From assembly GCA_944393255.1 (NCBI GenBank), contig CALXZP010000036.1:1-33249 (forward strand): a stretch of 33,249 nt of DNA, given 5' to 3'. Shown in pieces: positions 7,826-16,074 of the stretch. The notes under the pieces are model-generated. The model was not told the DNA's origin, searched no databases, and saw only the letters and a program-made list of their open reading frames with translations. Source of the stretch: an uncultured Clostridia bacterium. GTDB lineage: Bacteria > Bacillota > Clostridia > UBA1381. Numbering within the stretch: the stretch's first letter is position 1; each line of letters begins with the position of its first letter. The position numbers and the translations under genes are program-made.

Positions 7826-8577
7826 TGGACGAGATTTTATATAAGCTTGACAGCTTCGAGGGACCGCTCGATCTGCTGCTCACACTTATAAAAAAGAATA
7901 AGGTGAGTATATGGGATATACCGATAGCAGAGATAACGGATCAGTACCTGGAGATGATAGACGGTATAGAGCAGTCTGAGCTTGATAACACAGGCGAATT
8001 TATCGTTATGGCGTCTCAGCTTTTATATATAAAGTCAAGGATGCTTCTTCCCAAGGAGGAGAAGGAGGAAGACGAGGAGGATCCGCGCGAGGAGCTTGCC
8101 CGCAGACTGTATGAGTACAAGCAGTTCAAGGAAGCGTCTCTGGAAATGCGTAAAAATGAGTTTGCGTCGCGGTATATGGTATTCAGGCAGGAGGAGAAGA
8201 TAAAGTTCTCGGTACCGGAATACAGCCGTCATCATGAGCTCAGAGAGCTGGCGGACGCCTTTAACAGTATATACCAAAGAAGGATAAGGCGGGCGAAGCC
8301 GGAAAAACGCGCGTTCTCCGGTATAGTCGGACGCGAAAAGGTGTCTGTGGACGATATGGTCGAAAAGGTGTGCAAGGCTCTGCACCGCAGACGCCGCGTC
8401 GGGTTCAGCTCACTGTTCAGGGAAGATGACTCCAGACCGGAAATGATAGCAACGTTTCTTGCGGTGCTTGAGATGATAAAGCTGAACAGGATACGCGCGG
8501 ATTATGACGAGGACAGACATGATTTTGTAATATCGTCAGCCAAGAGAGCTGAGGCGCAGGATCAGCCCGTATTTTAA
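7825..8577 (+). CDS. scpA: Segregation and condensation protein A
   Basis: The 250-residue kleisin subunit has the hallmark LDSFEGPLDLLLTLIKKNK start, the IWDIPIAEITDQYLEM helix and an acidic linker (KEEKEEDEEDPREE) before the C-terminal winged-helix region. With ScpB and SMC it forms the condensin that compacts and segregates the chromosome. The ATG at 7825 overlaps the stop of the upstream gene; a GTG three bases earlier is an alternative. scpB follows after a 65-base gap. Confidence 0.95.
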   Translation: MDEILYKLDSFEGPLDLLLTLIKKNKVSIWDIPIAEITDQYLEMIDGIEQSELDNTGEFIVMASQLLYIKSRMLLPKEEKEEDEEDPREELARRLYEYKQFKEASLEMRKNEFASRYMVFRQEEKIKFSVPEYSRHHELRELADAFNSIYQRRIRRAKPEKRAFSGIVGREKVSVDDMVEKVCKALHRRRRVGFSSLFREDDSRPEMIATFLAVLEMIKLNRIRADYDEDRHDFVISSAKRAEAQDQPVF

Positions 8578-8642
8578 GCGTTTTAATAGGAGCGGCGCTC
8601 TGCATTGCTTGATTTATATGATCACAGAAGGGATAAATTTTG

Positions 8643-9233
8643 ATGAATAACATAAAATATGCCATAGAGGGTATATTGTTTGCGGCAGGAGAGCCGGTAA
8701 AGGCCGCTAAGCTGGCGGTCGTGCTTGACGTAAAGGTCTCGGAGATAGAGAAAGCCGCGGCTGAGCTGAAGGCGGAATATGCGGAGGATCACCGCGGCTT
8801 TGATATAATAGATATATCCGAGGGGTATCAGATCTGCTCAAGACCGGAATATTATACTTATATCCGCGAGATATTGGGAGAGCAGCGCAACCAGCCTCTT
8901 TCAAACGCGGCGATGGAAGCGCTGGCGATAATAGCGTATAAGCAGCCGGTCACAAGGGGCATGGTCGAAAAGATACGCGGCGTGAATTCCGACGGCTGCA
9001 TAAACAGGCTCTATGAACGAGGGCTGATAGACGAGGCGGGACGGCTGGACGCGCCGGGAAGACCTGTTTTATATAAAACGACCGATACGTTCCTGCGCTG
9101 CTTCGGACTGAGCAGCCCGAAGGATCTGCCTGAGATAGATCTCAGCAATATGATCCCCGGGGACGCGGCGGAAGCCGGAACGACGGAGGCAGGCGGTGAC
9201 AAAAACGCCGAGGAGACCGGCGGCACGGAGTAG
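8643..9233 (+). CDS. scpB: Segregation and condensation protein B
   Basis: The 196-residue protein has the two winged-helix domains of ScpB. Conserved blocks are AIEGILFAAGEPV at the start, LSNAAMEALAIIAYKQPVTRGMVEKIRGV in the middle and LIDEAGRLDAPGRPVLYKTTDTFLRCFGL in the second domain. The C-terminal 30 residues are low-complexity (rich in A, E, G and T). ScpB dimers bind ScpA in the SMC condensin complex. The ATG at 8643 is preferred over the TTG directly before it; an AAGGG site lies upstream. Confidence 0.95.
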   Translation: MNNIKYAIEGILFAAGEPVKAAKLAVVLDVKVSEIEKAAAELKAEYAEDHRGFDIIDISEGYQICSRPEYYTYIREILGEQRNQPLSNAAMEALAIIAYKQPVTRGMVEKIRGVNSDGCINRLYERGLIDEAGRLDAPGRPVLYKTTDTFLRCFGLSSPKDLPEIDLSNMIPGDAAEAGTTEAGGDKNAEETGGTE

Positions 9234-9257
9234 ATATCCGGCACGGGAGGATAAAGA

Positions 9258-9893
9258 ATGACGGCGGTAATTGTTTCTGCGGCGGCGGCCGCACTGATAA
9301 TACTGATACTGGCTGTTCCTGTTAGGGCAGGATTTTATGTATCTTATAATAACAGCGATATATCAAAAGAGCTGTACGTAAAGATACTCGGTATAAGACT
9401 TAAGCGGCTGCCTCAGCGCGGCAGAAAGAAGCGGCGGAGCGCAGAGGACGGTGCGGACGGCGGAGGAGAGCCGGAGCTGTCCGGGGCGGAGGATGTGATC
9501 AGGTTCATCCGGGATAATCTTTCGGAGGTAAAGGAGCTTATCTATGCCGTGCTGGACCGCATGTTCAGACGTATGATAAAGATACACCTTCTTTCGCTGA
9601 GGACGGTGCTGGGCGTTTCCGACGCAATGGAAACAGCTTTGCTGTACGGAGCCGAGGCGGCATTTGTATATAACGCCGTGGGAGCGATGGACAGGCATAT
9701 GCGTCTTAAGGAGCATAGGATAGAGCTCAAGCCGGATTTTGATAACAGCACTGTTTTTGTTGAGTTTGAAACGATAATAAGTGCAAATATATATCAGCTT
9801 GCGGTTTTGGGCATAATAGTATTGAGAAAAGGCGTACCGCTTTATAAAAAACTAAAAAATAAAGATGATAAAGACGCACAGCAGGCGGCTTGA
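9258..9893 (+). CDS. DUF2953 domain protein (YtfI-like)
   Basis: The 211-residue protein has one N-terminal membrane helix (about 4-24), then a strand-rich segment, a charged linker (about residues 52-75) and the DUF2953 region. DUF2953 genes almost always sit just before ytfJ in spore formers, as here, where ytfJ starts 14 bases after this stop. The biochemical role is unknown; context suggests a spore or envelope function. The start ATG follows a GGGAGG site. Confidence 0.82.
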   Translation: MTAVIVSAAAAALIILILAVPVRAGFYVSYNNSDISKELYVKILGIRLKRLPQRGRKKRRSAEDGADGGGEPELSGAEDVIRFIRDNLSEVKELIYAVLDRMFRRMIKIHLLSLRTVLGVSDAMETALLYGAEAAFVYNAVGAMDRHMRLKEHRIELKPDFDNSTVFVEFETIISANIYQLAVLGIIVLRKGVPLYKKLKNKDDKDAQQAA

Positions 9894-9907
9894 AAGGAGA
9901 TAAGCTT

Positions 9908-10294
9908 ATGGCAAACCAGATAAAGGAACTTATAGAATCGGCGATCGATTCAATGGACGGTATGTTTACGGCTGAGAGCATAATCGGAGAGACTGTGACC
10001 GCACCGGACGGGACGATGATAATACCGATAGCAAAGGTATCGTTCGGAGTCGGCGGCGGCGGCAGCGAGTTCAAGGAAACGGATAAGGACGGCAATAACC
10101 TGTTCGGCGGCGGAGTGGGCGCGGGCGCGTCCATAAGACCGGAGGGCTTCCTTGTAATAACGAATACCGGAAACGTACGCTTCACAGCCGCTGCGGAAAG
10201 TTCAAACGTAGTTGAAAAGCTTGTTGATTACGCGCCCGAGATGGTAGATAAGATCAGCAGTATTTTCAGAAAGAAGCAAGCCGGGGAAGAATGA
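9908..10294 (+). CDS. ytfJ: GerW/YtfJ family sporulation protein
   Basis: The 128-residue protein contains the family signature IIPIAKVSFGVGGGGSEF followed by a glycine-rich stretch (GNNLFGGGVGAGASIRPEGFLVI). In Bacillus, YtfJ (GerW) is made in the sporulating cell and is needed for normal germination responses. I chose the ATG at 9908, which follows AAAGGAGAT; an ATG at 9890 would overlap the DUF2953 gene and adds residues not typical of the family. Its presence is one of the better signs that the organism sporulates. Confidence 0.92.
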   Translation: MANQIKELIESAIDSMDGMFTAESIIGETVTAPDGTMIIPIAKVSFGVGGGGSEFKETDKDGNNLFGGGVGAGASIRPEGFLVITNTGNVRFTAAAESSNVVEKLVDYAPEMVDKISSIFRKKQAGEE

Positions 10295-10330
10295 CCGGTA
10301 TAAAACTCTGCAATAGATAAAGGATATGAC

Positions 10331-12193
10331 ATGATAACATTAAAGGATAAAATACTGTCCGGAGTGATGAAGCCCACCCGCTATACCGGCGGAGAGCTGA
10401 ACGCGGTAATAAAAGACGCGTCGAAGGTGGACATACGGTTTGGGTTCTGCTTTCCGGATGTTTATGAGATAGCCATGTCCCATCTCGGCATGAAGATAAT
10501 ATATCATCTTTTGAATGAGCGCGAAGATACGTGGTGCGAGAGGATATTTGCGCCGTGGGAGGATATGGAGCGGCAGATGAAAGAGCACGGGATGAAGCTT
10601 TTTGCGCTTGAATCCGGCGGCGAGGCGTCCGATTTTGATATACTCGGCTTTACTCTGCAATACGAGCTTTCATATTCGAATATTGTGAATATGCTCCGTC
10701 TGGCCGGGATCCCGCCGCTCGCTTCGGAGCGCGGCGACGGATATCCGCTTATCTACGGAGGCGGGCCGTGCGCGTATAATGCGGAGCCGATAGCCGATAT
10801 TTTCGACTTTTTCATGCTCGGCGAGGGAGAGGAACAGATACATGAGACAGTCGATGTGATAAAGCAGTGGAAAAAAGAGGGCGGACGCTCGAAGAAAGAG
10901 CTGCTGCAGCGTCTCGTTAAAATAGGCGGTATATATGTGCCGTCCTTTTATGATGTGGATTATAACAGCGACGGGACTGTAAAAAGTATCGTTCCGAACG
11001 ATCCGAACGCCCCTGCTGTCATAAAAAAGCGCATAATGAAGGATTTTGATGCGGCATATGCCCCGGATAAGATAATCGTGCCGTTCGGCGAGGTTGTGCA
11101 CGACAGGGTAATGCTTGAGGTCATGCGCGGCTGCATGCGCGGCTGCCGCTTCTGCCAGGCGGGATATATCTACCGTCCGCTGCGCGAGAGGAAGCCGGAA
11201 ACGCTGCTGGATCTTGCAAACGAGCTGCTCGGATGCAGCGGCTATGACGAGATATCGCTCTCGTCGCTTTCAACGAGCGATTTTTCAGGACTGCCGGAGC
11301 TGACGGACGGACTTTTAAAGGTGACGGAGGAAAAGAAGATAGGGCTTTCCCTGCCGTCGCTCAGGATAGATAATTTCTCGCTGGAGCTGATGGAAAAGGT
11401 GCAGAAGGTCAGAAAAACAGGCATCACTTTCGCGCCGGAGGCCGGAACGCAGCGGCTGAGAGACGTCATAAACAAGAATATCACGGAGGACGACATTTTA
11501 AAGTCCACCGCGCTTCTGTTTGCCGGCGGCTGGACTAATGTCAAGCTTTATTTCATGATAGGGCTGCCGTCGGAGACGGATGAGGATATAAAGGGTATAG
11601 CCGAGCTTGCGGGGCGCGTGCTGGGCGTGTATTTTGACATACCCAAGGAGGAACGCGCAAAGAATATAAGCATCACCGTGAGCACATCTTCGTTCGTTCC
11701 AAAGCCGTTCACCGCTTTTCAGTGGTTCCCGATGGATACGAGGGAGGAGCTGGTCAGAAAGCAGCGGCTTTTAAGAGAAAACATACCGTCAAAAAGGATA
11801 CGGTATACTTATCATGATAATAAAACGAGCTATCTTGAGGGCGTGTTTGCGCACGGCGACAGACGGCGCTGCAAAACGATAATAAGGGCAGTGGAGCTGG
11901 GCTGTAAATTCGACGGCTGGAACGATTTCTTTGATTTTGAGCTGTGGATGCGGGCGTTTGAGGAAACGGGCATAGATCCTGATTTCTATACGTCGCGTGA
12001 GCGCTCGTACGAAGAAGTCCTGCCGTGGGATCATATAGACGCGGGCATAACGAAGGAATTTCTGATACGCGAAAACGAAAAGGCAAGGGCTGCAAAAACC
12101 ACGCCGCATTGCCGTCTGGAGTGTGCGAACTGCGGCGCAGCCCGTTTCGGAGCCGGGGTATGCACAGAGAAAAGAGGTGTGCGCGGTGAGTAA
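10331..12193 (+). CDS. B12-binding-type radical SAM protein (TIGR03960 family)
   Basis: The 620-residue protein has an N-terminal cobalamin-binding-like domain (about 20-200, including SHLGMKIIYHLLN and LGFTLQYELSYSNI). A radical SAM domain follows with the cluster motif C268-x3-C272-x2-C275 in GCMRGCRFCQAGY. The block YRPLRERKPETL after the cluster is typical of the TIGR03960 family. The reaction is not established. A small C-terminal Cys region (HCRLECANCGA) is also present. It overlaps the next gene by eight bases, and the two form a conserved pair in Firmicutes that normally lies near ribosome or RNase G genes, as rpmE does here. Confidence 0.92.
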   Translation: MITLKDKILSGVMKPTRYTGGELNAVIKDASKVDIRFGFCFPDVYEIAMSHLGMKIIYHLLNEREDTWCERIFAPWEDMERQMKEHGMKLFALESGGEASDFDILGFTLQYELSYSNIVNMLRLAGIPPLASERGDGYPLIYGGGPCAYNAEPIADIFDFFMLGEGEEQIHETVDVIKQWKKEGGRSKKELLQRLVKIGGIYVPSFYDVDYNSDGTVKSIVPNDPNAPAVIKKRIMKDFDAAYAPDKIIVPFGEVVHDRVMLEVMRGCMRGCRFCQAGYIYRPLRERKPETLLDLANELLGCSGYDEISLSSLSTSDFSGLPELTDGLLKVTEEKKIGLSLPSLRIDNFSLELMEKVQKVRKTGITFAPEAGTQRLRDVINKNITEDDILKSTALLFAGGWTNVKLYFMIGLPSETDEDIKGIAELAGRVLGVYFDIPKEERAKNISITVSTSSFVPKPFTAFQWFPMDTREELVRKQRLLRENIPSKRIRYTYHDNKTSYLEGVFAHGDRRRCKTIIRAVELGCKFDGWNDFFDFELWMRAFEETGIDPDFYTSRERSYEEVLPWDHIDAGITKEFLIRENEKARAAKTTPHCRLECANCGAARFGAGVCTEKRGVRGE

Positions 12194-12839
12194 TTACATT
12201 CTGAAATACGGCCGCGACGAGAGAGTAAAATTCATATCACACCTCGATTTCGTGCGCTGCTTCCATAGAGCGGTGAGACGTTCGAGGCTGAATTTCGTGT
12301 TTTCGCAGGGCTTCAATCCGCATCCGGTCATGACGATAGCGCAGCCGCTGCCGGTAGGCGTCACCTCCGAGTGCGAGTACATGAAGGTCGGGTTCGTTAC
12401 CGATATGTCCTGCGGTGAGATCGCGGCGGAGCTTAACAGGTGCATGCCTCCGGGCTTTAAGGTGTATGCGGTATATAAGCTTGAGGGCAAGGAGATAGAC
12501 CTGACAAAAATAAATTCGGCGGAATATATGACCGAGATCGAATGTTCGGCGCCCGCCGATACGCAGGCGCTGATGCGCGAAACGGAGCTTATAGTTCCGA
12601 AAAAGACAAAGAGCGGTATAAAGGAGTCGGATATACGTCCGCACATCTCAGAGCTTGAGGATCTGGGCTTTCGGGACGGCATACAGACGGTGCGCATGGC
12701 AGTTTCCTGCGGCAGCGCGTATAACCTGAAGCCGGAAACGGTGGTCGAGGCCATGAAAAAATACTGCCCGGGCTTCGAGCCTGTGTTTACGGCTTCGCAT
12801 AAGCGCCGTATGACTGCTGACGGCGCTGAAATTCTCTGA
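12186..12839 (+). CDS. TIGR03936 family radical-SAM-associated protein (DUF2344)
   Basis: The 217-residue protein starts YILKYGRDERVKFISHLDF and contains FSQGFNPHPVMTIAQPLPVGVTSE, both typical of DUF2344/TIGR03936. The family is found fused to, or directly after, TIGR03960 radical SAM proteins and is thought to be their functional partner; its chemistry is unknown. I chose the GTG start at 12186, which overlaps the upstream stop and lies nine bases after AGAGG. A longer reading frame from 12123 would overlap the upstream gene by 70 bases. Confidence 0.88.
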   Translation: MSNYILKYGRDERVKFISHLDFVRCFHRAVRRSRLNFVFSQGFNPHPVMTIAQPLPVGVTSECEYMKVGFVTDMSCGEIAAELNRCMPPGFKVYAVYKLEGKEIDLTKINSAEYMTEIECSAPADTQALMRETELIVPKKTKSGIKESDIRPHISELEDLGFRDGIQTVRMAVSCGSAYNLKPETVVEAMKKYCPGFEPVFTASHKRRMTADGAEIL

Positions 12840-12908
12840 CAGGTATAGTATTAGTCAATTCGGATAAAAATATATTCAAAATAATGCGAAATTTTTTCAA
12901 AAAAATAC

Positions 12909-12937
12909 TTGAAAAACACTTATATATATGATATACT
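12909..12937 (+). promoter_or_regulatory. Sigma-A promoter of rpmE
   Basis: TTGAAA at 12909-12914 and TATACT at 12932-12937 are separated by 17 bp. The preceding 70 bases are very A/T-rich, which may act as an UP element. The predicted start near 12944 lies just before the hairpin at 12951. Confidence 0.8.
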
Positions 12938-12950
12938 ACTAAATGGTGCT

Positions 12951-12970
12951 CGGGCGGAGGATGCCGCCCG
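12951..12970 (+). promoter_or_regulatory. Hairpin in the rpmE leader (candidate L31 autoregulatory element)
   Basis: CGGGCGG at 12951-12957 pairs perfectly with CCGCCCG at 12964-12970 around a 6-nt loop (AGGATG). It occupies the 5' end of a short leader ending in AAAGGAGG before rpmE. Ribosomal protein L31 leaders have been described in Firmicutes; whether this is one is not tested here. Confidence 0.4.
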
Positions 12971-12996
12971 CATTAAAATCAAAAGGAGGTAACGCT

Positions 12997-13206
12997 ATGA
13001 AACAGGGAATTCATCCGAAGTATCAGCAGACAACGATAACCTGCGCCTGCGGAAACGTTATTGAAACAGGTTCTACGCTTGAGAATATAACGGTCGAAAT
13101 TTGTTCCGCATGTCATCCGTTCTTTACCGGTAAGCAGAAGCTTGTTGATACGGGCGGCAGAGTTGAAAAGTTTAATAAGCGTTTCAACAGAGCGGCAAAG
13201 AAATAA
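12997..13206 (+). CDS. rpmE: 50S ribosomal protein L31 (zinc-binding form)
   Basis: The 69-residue protein [10 protein letters not shown] is a canonical L31. Four cysteines (C16, C18, C36 and C39) can bind zinc, making it the C+ form, which also serves as a zinc reserve and can be replaced by a cysteine-free paralogue under zinc limitation. The ATG at 12997 follows a perfect AAAGGAGG site; the open frame upstream to 12943 falls within the leader hairpin. A weak A/T hairpin around the stop codon (13203-13208 with 13216-13221) followed by TTTTT may attenuate readthrough. Confidence 0.97.
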   Translation: MKQGIHPKYQQTTITCACGNVIETGSTLENITVEICSACHPFFTGKQKLVDTGGRVEKFNKRFNRAAKK

Positions 13207-13240
13207 TTTTGCCGGAATTATAATTTTTATGTTTTACAGA

Positions 13241-13293
13241 GGAACCCTCGTCTTGGAAATGCGATTCACCAACGCTTTCCCGGCATAGGGCGA
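13241..13293 (+). promoter_or_regulatory. Structured rpsO leader (candidate S15 autoregulatory RNA)
   Basis: GGAAATGCG at 13255-13263 pairs with CGCTTTCC at 13273-13280 (8 bp, one bulged T, 9-nt loop). CCCT at 13245-13248 can pair outside it with AGGG at 13287-13290. A TATAAT at 13219-13224 may serve as the -10 of a promoter that starts this leader, although no good -35 is visible. S15 represses its own synthesis through unrelated leader structures in several phyla, so an S15-binding role is plausible but unproven. Confidence 0.5.
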
Positions 13294-13322
13294 TAGTTAT
13301 GATAATAGGAGGTGACTTTACA

Positions 13323-13589
13323 ATGACAAAGGAACGTAAGCAGGAGATAATCAACGAGTTTGCTACACACGAGGGCGATACAGGTTCGCCGGAGGTACAG
13401 GTAGCTCTGCTCACAGAAAAGATCAATCACCTGAACAATGACCATCTCAGCGTTCACAAGAAGGATCATCACTCAAGAAGAGGTCTTCTTATGATGGTTG
13501 GTCAGAGAAGAAGGCTCATGGCTTATCTTAAGGATCGTGATATCGAAAGATACAGAGCTTTGGTCGCAAAGCTTGGCTTAAGAAAGTAA
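13323..13589 (+). CDS. rpsO: 30S ribosomal protein S15
   Basis: The 88-residue protein contains the S15 signature [30 protein letters not shown]15 binds the three-way junction of 16S rRNA and starts assembly of the platform of the small subunit. The start ATG lies after ATAGGAGGTGA, a full-strength ribosome site; the in-frame ATG at 13299 precedes that site and is not used. pnp follows, the usual rpsO-pnp order, but with a strong terminator between them. Confidence 0.97.
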   Translation: MTKERKQEIINEFATHEGDTGSPEVQVALLTEKINHLNNDHLSVHKKDHHSRRGLLMMVGQRRRLMAYLKDRDIERYRALVAKLGLRK

Positions 13590-13600
13590 TGATAAAAAAA

Positions 13601-13640
13601 CAGGCAAACGGGTATTCTCACCTGTTTGCCTGATTTTCGT
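13601..13640 (+). terminator. Intrinsic terminator between rpsO and pnp
   Basis: CAGGCAAACGGGT at 13601-13613 pairs with ACCTGTTTGCCTG at 13620-13632 (13 bp, one G-U) around a 6-nt loop, followed by ATTTTCGTTC. The T tract is only moderate, so some readthrough into pnp is likely. Confidence 0.75.
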
Positions 13641-13643
13641 TCG

Positions 13644-13727
13644 GGAGATATGTTATTAGCAGATAAACAGAGCGGCCGACGCGGCGTCGGCGGTTGTATT
13701 TATGTGCTAATATGCAAACATATCTCC
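13644..13727 (+). promoter_or_regulatory. Long hairpin in the pnp leader
   Basis: GGAGATATGTT at 13644-13654 pairs exactly with AACATATCTCC at 13717-13727. ATTAGCA at 13655-13661 pairs exactly with TGCTAAT at 13705-13711, leaving a 5-nt bulge on the 3' side. An apical stem GCCGACGC at 13675-13682 pairs with GCGTCGGC at 13684-13691. In E. coli a long leader hairpin is cut by RNase III and then used by PNPase to limit its own expression. The comparable structure here suggests analogous feedback, by inference only. Confidence 0.65.
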
Positions 13728-13792
13728 TAAGACAAGTATATCAAAGACAGCATTTGTCGGGATAAATACATTACAGAAAGGAAATAGAAGAT

Positions 13793-15910
13793 ATGTTTGA
13801 GAATTACAGAAAATTTGAGACCGCGTTCGCGGGCCGTCCGCTTGTTATCGAAACGGGAAAGATGGCTCAGCTGACGAACGGACACTGCGTTGTGCATTAC
13901 GGCGACACGGTCGTGATGAGCAATGTGACGGCTTCGCGCACACCGCGCGAAGGCGTTGATTTCTTCCCGCTCTCGGTGGATTTTGAAGAAAAGCTTTACT
14001 CTGTCGGAAAGATCCCGGGCGGCTATACGAAGCGCGAGGGCAAGCCGACCGAGGCAGCGATCCTTACCAGCCGTATGATAGACCGTCCTATAAGACCGCT
14101 GTTCCCGGCGGATCTCAGGAATGACGTTTCGGTAGTAAACACGGTGCTTTCGGACGACCAGGATAACGATCCGGGCATATGCGCGCTTATAGGTACGTCG
14201 ATAGCGCTGTCTATATCGGATGTTCCGTGGAGCGGTCCGATCGCGGGCGTTTGGCTCGGACTTGACGAGAACGGGAACTATCTCATAAATCCGACGGTAG
14301 AAGAGCGCGCGCTTTCGCGTATGCATGTAACGGTTGCCGGAACGAAGGAAAAGATAGTAATGATCGAAGCCGGCGCTGACGAGGTGCCCGAGGATATAAT
14401 GCTCGAGGGTCTAAAGTATGCGCATGGCGTTATAAAGGAGATGTGCGGATTTATCGAGTCGATCAAGGCTGAGATCGGCAAAGAGAAGATGGAATATGAA
14501 GCGCACGATATCGACCATGAGATATACGACAGGATAAAGGCTGATGAATACGAAAATATCCAGCACGCGCTCGATACTGATGATAAGAACGTGCGCGACG
14601 AGAGGATAGGCGTTATAACCGACAGGATAATAGAAAACCTCAGCGAGGAATATCCGGATATCGCGGAGCAGCTTGAGGAGATCATGTATAAGATGCAGAA
14701 GGAGATAGTACGCGCTTGGCTCTATGAGGGCAGACGTGTGGACGGCAGAGGACTGAATGAGATCAGACCGCTTGACGCAGAGGTAGATCTTCTCCCGCGT
14801 GTTCACGGCTCGGGTATGTTCACCAGAGGACAGACGCAGGTGCTTACGGTCGCAACTCTTGCCCCGCTCTCCGAGGCGCAGCGCCTTGACGGACTGGGTC
14901 TTGAGGACTCCAAGAGATATATGCACCAGTACAATTTCCCGTCATATTCGGTAGGCGAAACACGTCCGTCCAGAGGTCCCGGCAGACGTGAGATAGGTCA
15001 CGGTGCGCTGGCTGAAAAGTCGCTCGTTCCCGTACTTCCTTCTGAGGATGAATTCCCGTACGCTATACGCTGCGTATCCGAGGTGCTTTCATCAAACGGT
15101 TCTACCTCGCAGGGCTCTGTATGCGGTTCGACTCTGGCTCTGATGGCTGCCGGAGTCCCGATAAAGGCGCCCGTAGCCGGTATCTCATGCGGTCTTATAA
15201 CGACCGACGAGGGCTTTACGACCATGGTGGATATCCAGGGTCTTGAGGATTTCTACGGTGAGATGGACTTTAAGGTAGCAGGTACAAAAAAGGGTATAAC
15301 CTCTATCCAGGTGGATATAAAGAACGACGGTCTTACCTATGAGGTCATTGAGGAAGCGCTCAGAAAGACAAGAGACGCGCGTTACCACATAATCGACGAT
15401 GTTCTTCTTAAGGCTATACCTGAGGTTCGCAGCTCGCTTTCAGAGTATGCGCCGAAGGTGACTACCATGAAGATAGACGTTGATAAGATAAGAGACGTTA
15501 TCGGCCAGGGCGGTAAGGTGATCCAGGGCATAGTAGCCGAGACGGGCGCAAAGATCGATATCGAGGAGGACGGTACGATCCATATCTTTGCAGAAACGCA
15601 GTCGAGCGGCGAAGCGGCGAGAAAAGCGATCGAAGCGATAGTTGAAGAGCCGGAGATAGGCAGGATCTACAACGGTACTGTAAAGACCATAACTGCATTC
15701 GGCGCATTCGTGGAGATACTTCCCGGAAAGGACGGTCTCTGTCACATATCAAAGCTGGATAACCGCCGTGTTGAGCGTGTTGAGGACGTTTGTCAAGAGG
15801 GCGACAAGATGATAGTCAAGGTTATGGATATTGATCCTAAAACGGGAAAGATATCTCTCTCAAGAAAAGATGCAATGCTTGAAATAGAGGATTGCTCAAA
15901 TAATCAGTGA
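13793..15910 (+). CDS. pnp: Polyribonucleotide nucleotidyltransferase (PNPase)
   Basis: The 705-residue protein has two RNase PH-like domains (about 10-230 and 320-540) with the catalytic-site blocks FTRGQTQVLTVATL and SSNGSTSQGSVCGSTLALM. These are followed by a KH domain (about 558-615, IRDVIGQGGKVIQGI) and an S1 domain (about 625-695, GTVKTITAFGAFVEILPGKDGLCHISKL). It degrades RNA 3' to 5' using phosphate and can add tails. The length is normal. The start follows GAAAGGAAATAGAAGAT. A leader hairpin at 13644 probably regulates it, and a strong terminator follows. Confidence 0.98.
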   Translation: MFENYRKFETAFAGRPLVIETGKMAQLTNGHCVVHYGDTVVMSNVTASRTPREGVDFFPLSVDFEEKLYSVGKIPGGYTKREGKPTEAAILTSRMIDRPIRPLFPADLRNDVSVVNTVLSDDQDNDPGICALIGTSIALSISDVPWSGPIAGVWLGLDENGNYLINPTVEERALSRMHVTVAGTKEKIVMIEAGADEVPEDIMLEGLKYAHGVIKEMCGFIESIKAEIGKEKMEYEAHDIDHEIYDRIKADEYENIQHALDTDDKNVRDERIGVITDRIIENLSEEYPDIAEQLEEIMYKMQKEIVRAWLYEGRRVDGRGLNEIRPLDAEVDLLPRVHGSGMFTRGQTQVLTVATLAPLSEAQRLDGLGLEDSKRYMHQYNFPSYSVGETRPSRGPGRREIGHGALAEKSLVPVLPSEDEFPYAIRCVSEVLSSNGSTSQGSVCGSTLALMAAGVPIKAPVAGISCGLITTDEGFTTMVDIQGLEDFYGEMDFKVAGTKKGITSIQVDIKNDGLTYEVIEEALRKTRDARYHIIDDVLLKAIPEVRSSLSEYAPKVTTMKIDVDKIRDVIGQGGKVIQGIVAETGAKIDIEEDGTIHIFAETQSSGEAARKAIEAIVEEPEIGRIYNGTVKTITAFGAFVEILPGKDGLCHISKLDNRRVERVEDVCQEGDKMIVKVMDIDPKTGKISLSRKDAMLEIEDCSNNQ

Positions 15911-15917
15911 TATTGAT

Positions 15918-15953
15918 AAAAGCGGCGAAGGGCACAGTCTCTCCGCCGCTTTT
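15918..15953 (+). terminator. Intrinsic terminator after pnp
   Basis: AAAAGCGGCG at 15918-15927 pairs exactly with CGCCGCTTTT at 15944-15953, giving a 10-bp stem with A and T arms. It can act in both directions. Between it and glnA (15954-16216) are only an A/T-rich stretch, the glnA promoter and the glnA leader. Confidence 0.85.
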
Positions 15954-16038
15954 CCTGTCTGTCATTTGTGAATACGCAATGCATTATAGGTTTAAAAAGC
16001 AAAAAAATTATACACATGTAACAATTTAAAAAAAAGTG

Positions 16039-16067
16039 TTGCAAATAGGGTACAGATGTGGTATAAT
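16039..16067 (+). promoter_or_regulatory. Sigma-A promoter of glnA
   Basis: TTGCAA at 16039-16044 and a consensus TATAAT at 16062-16067 are separated by 17 bp. Predicted start of transcription is near 16074, immediately before the leader structures. Confidence 0.82.
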
Positions 16068-16074
16068 TTATATT

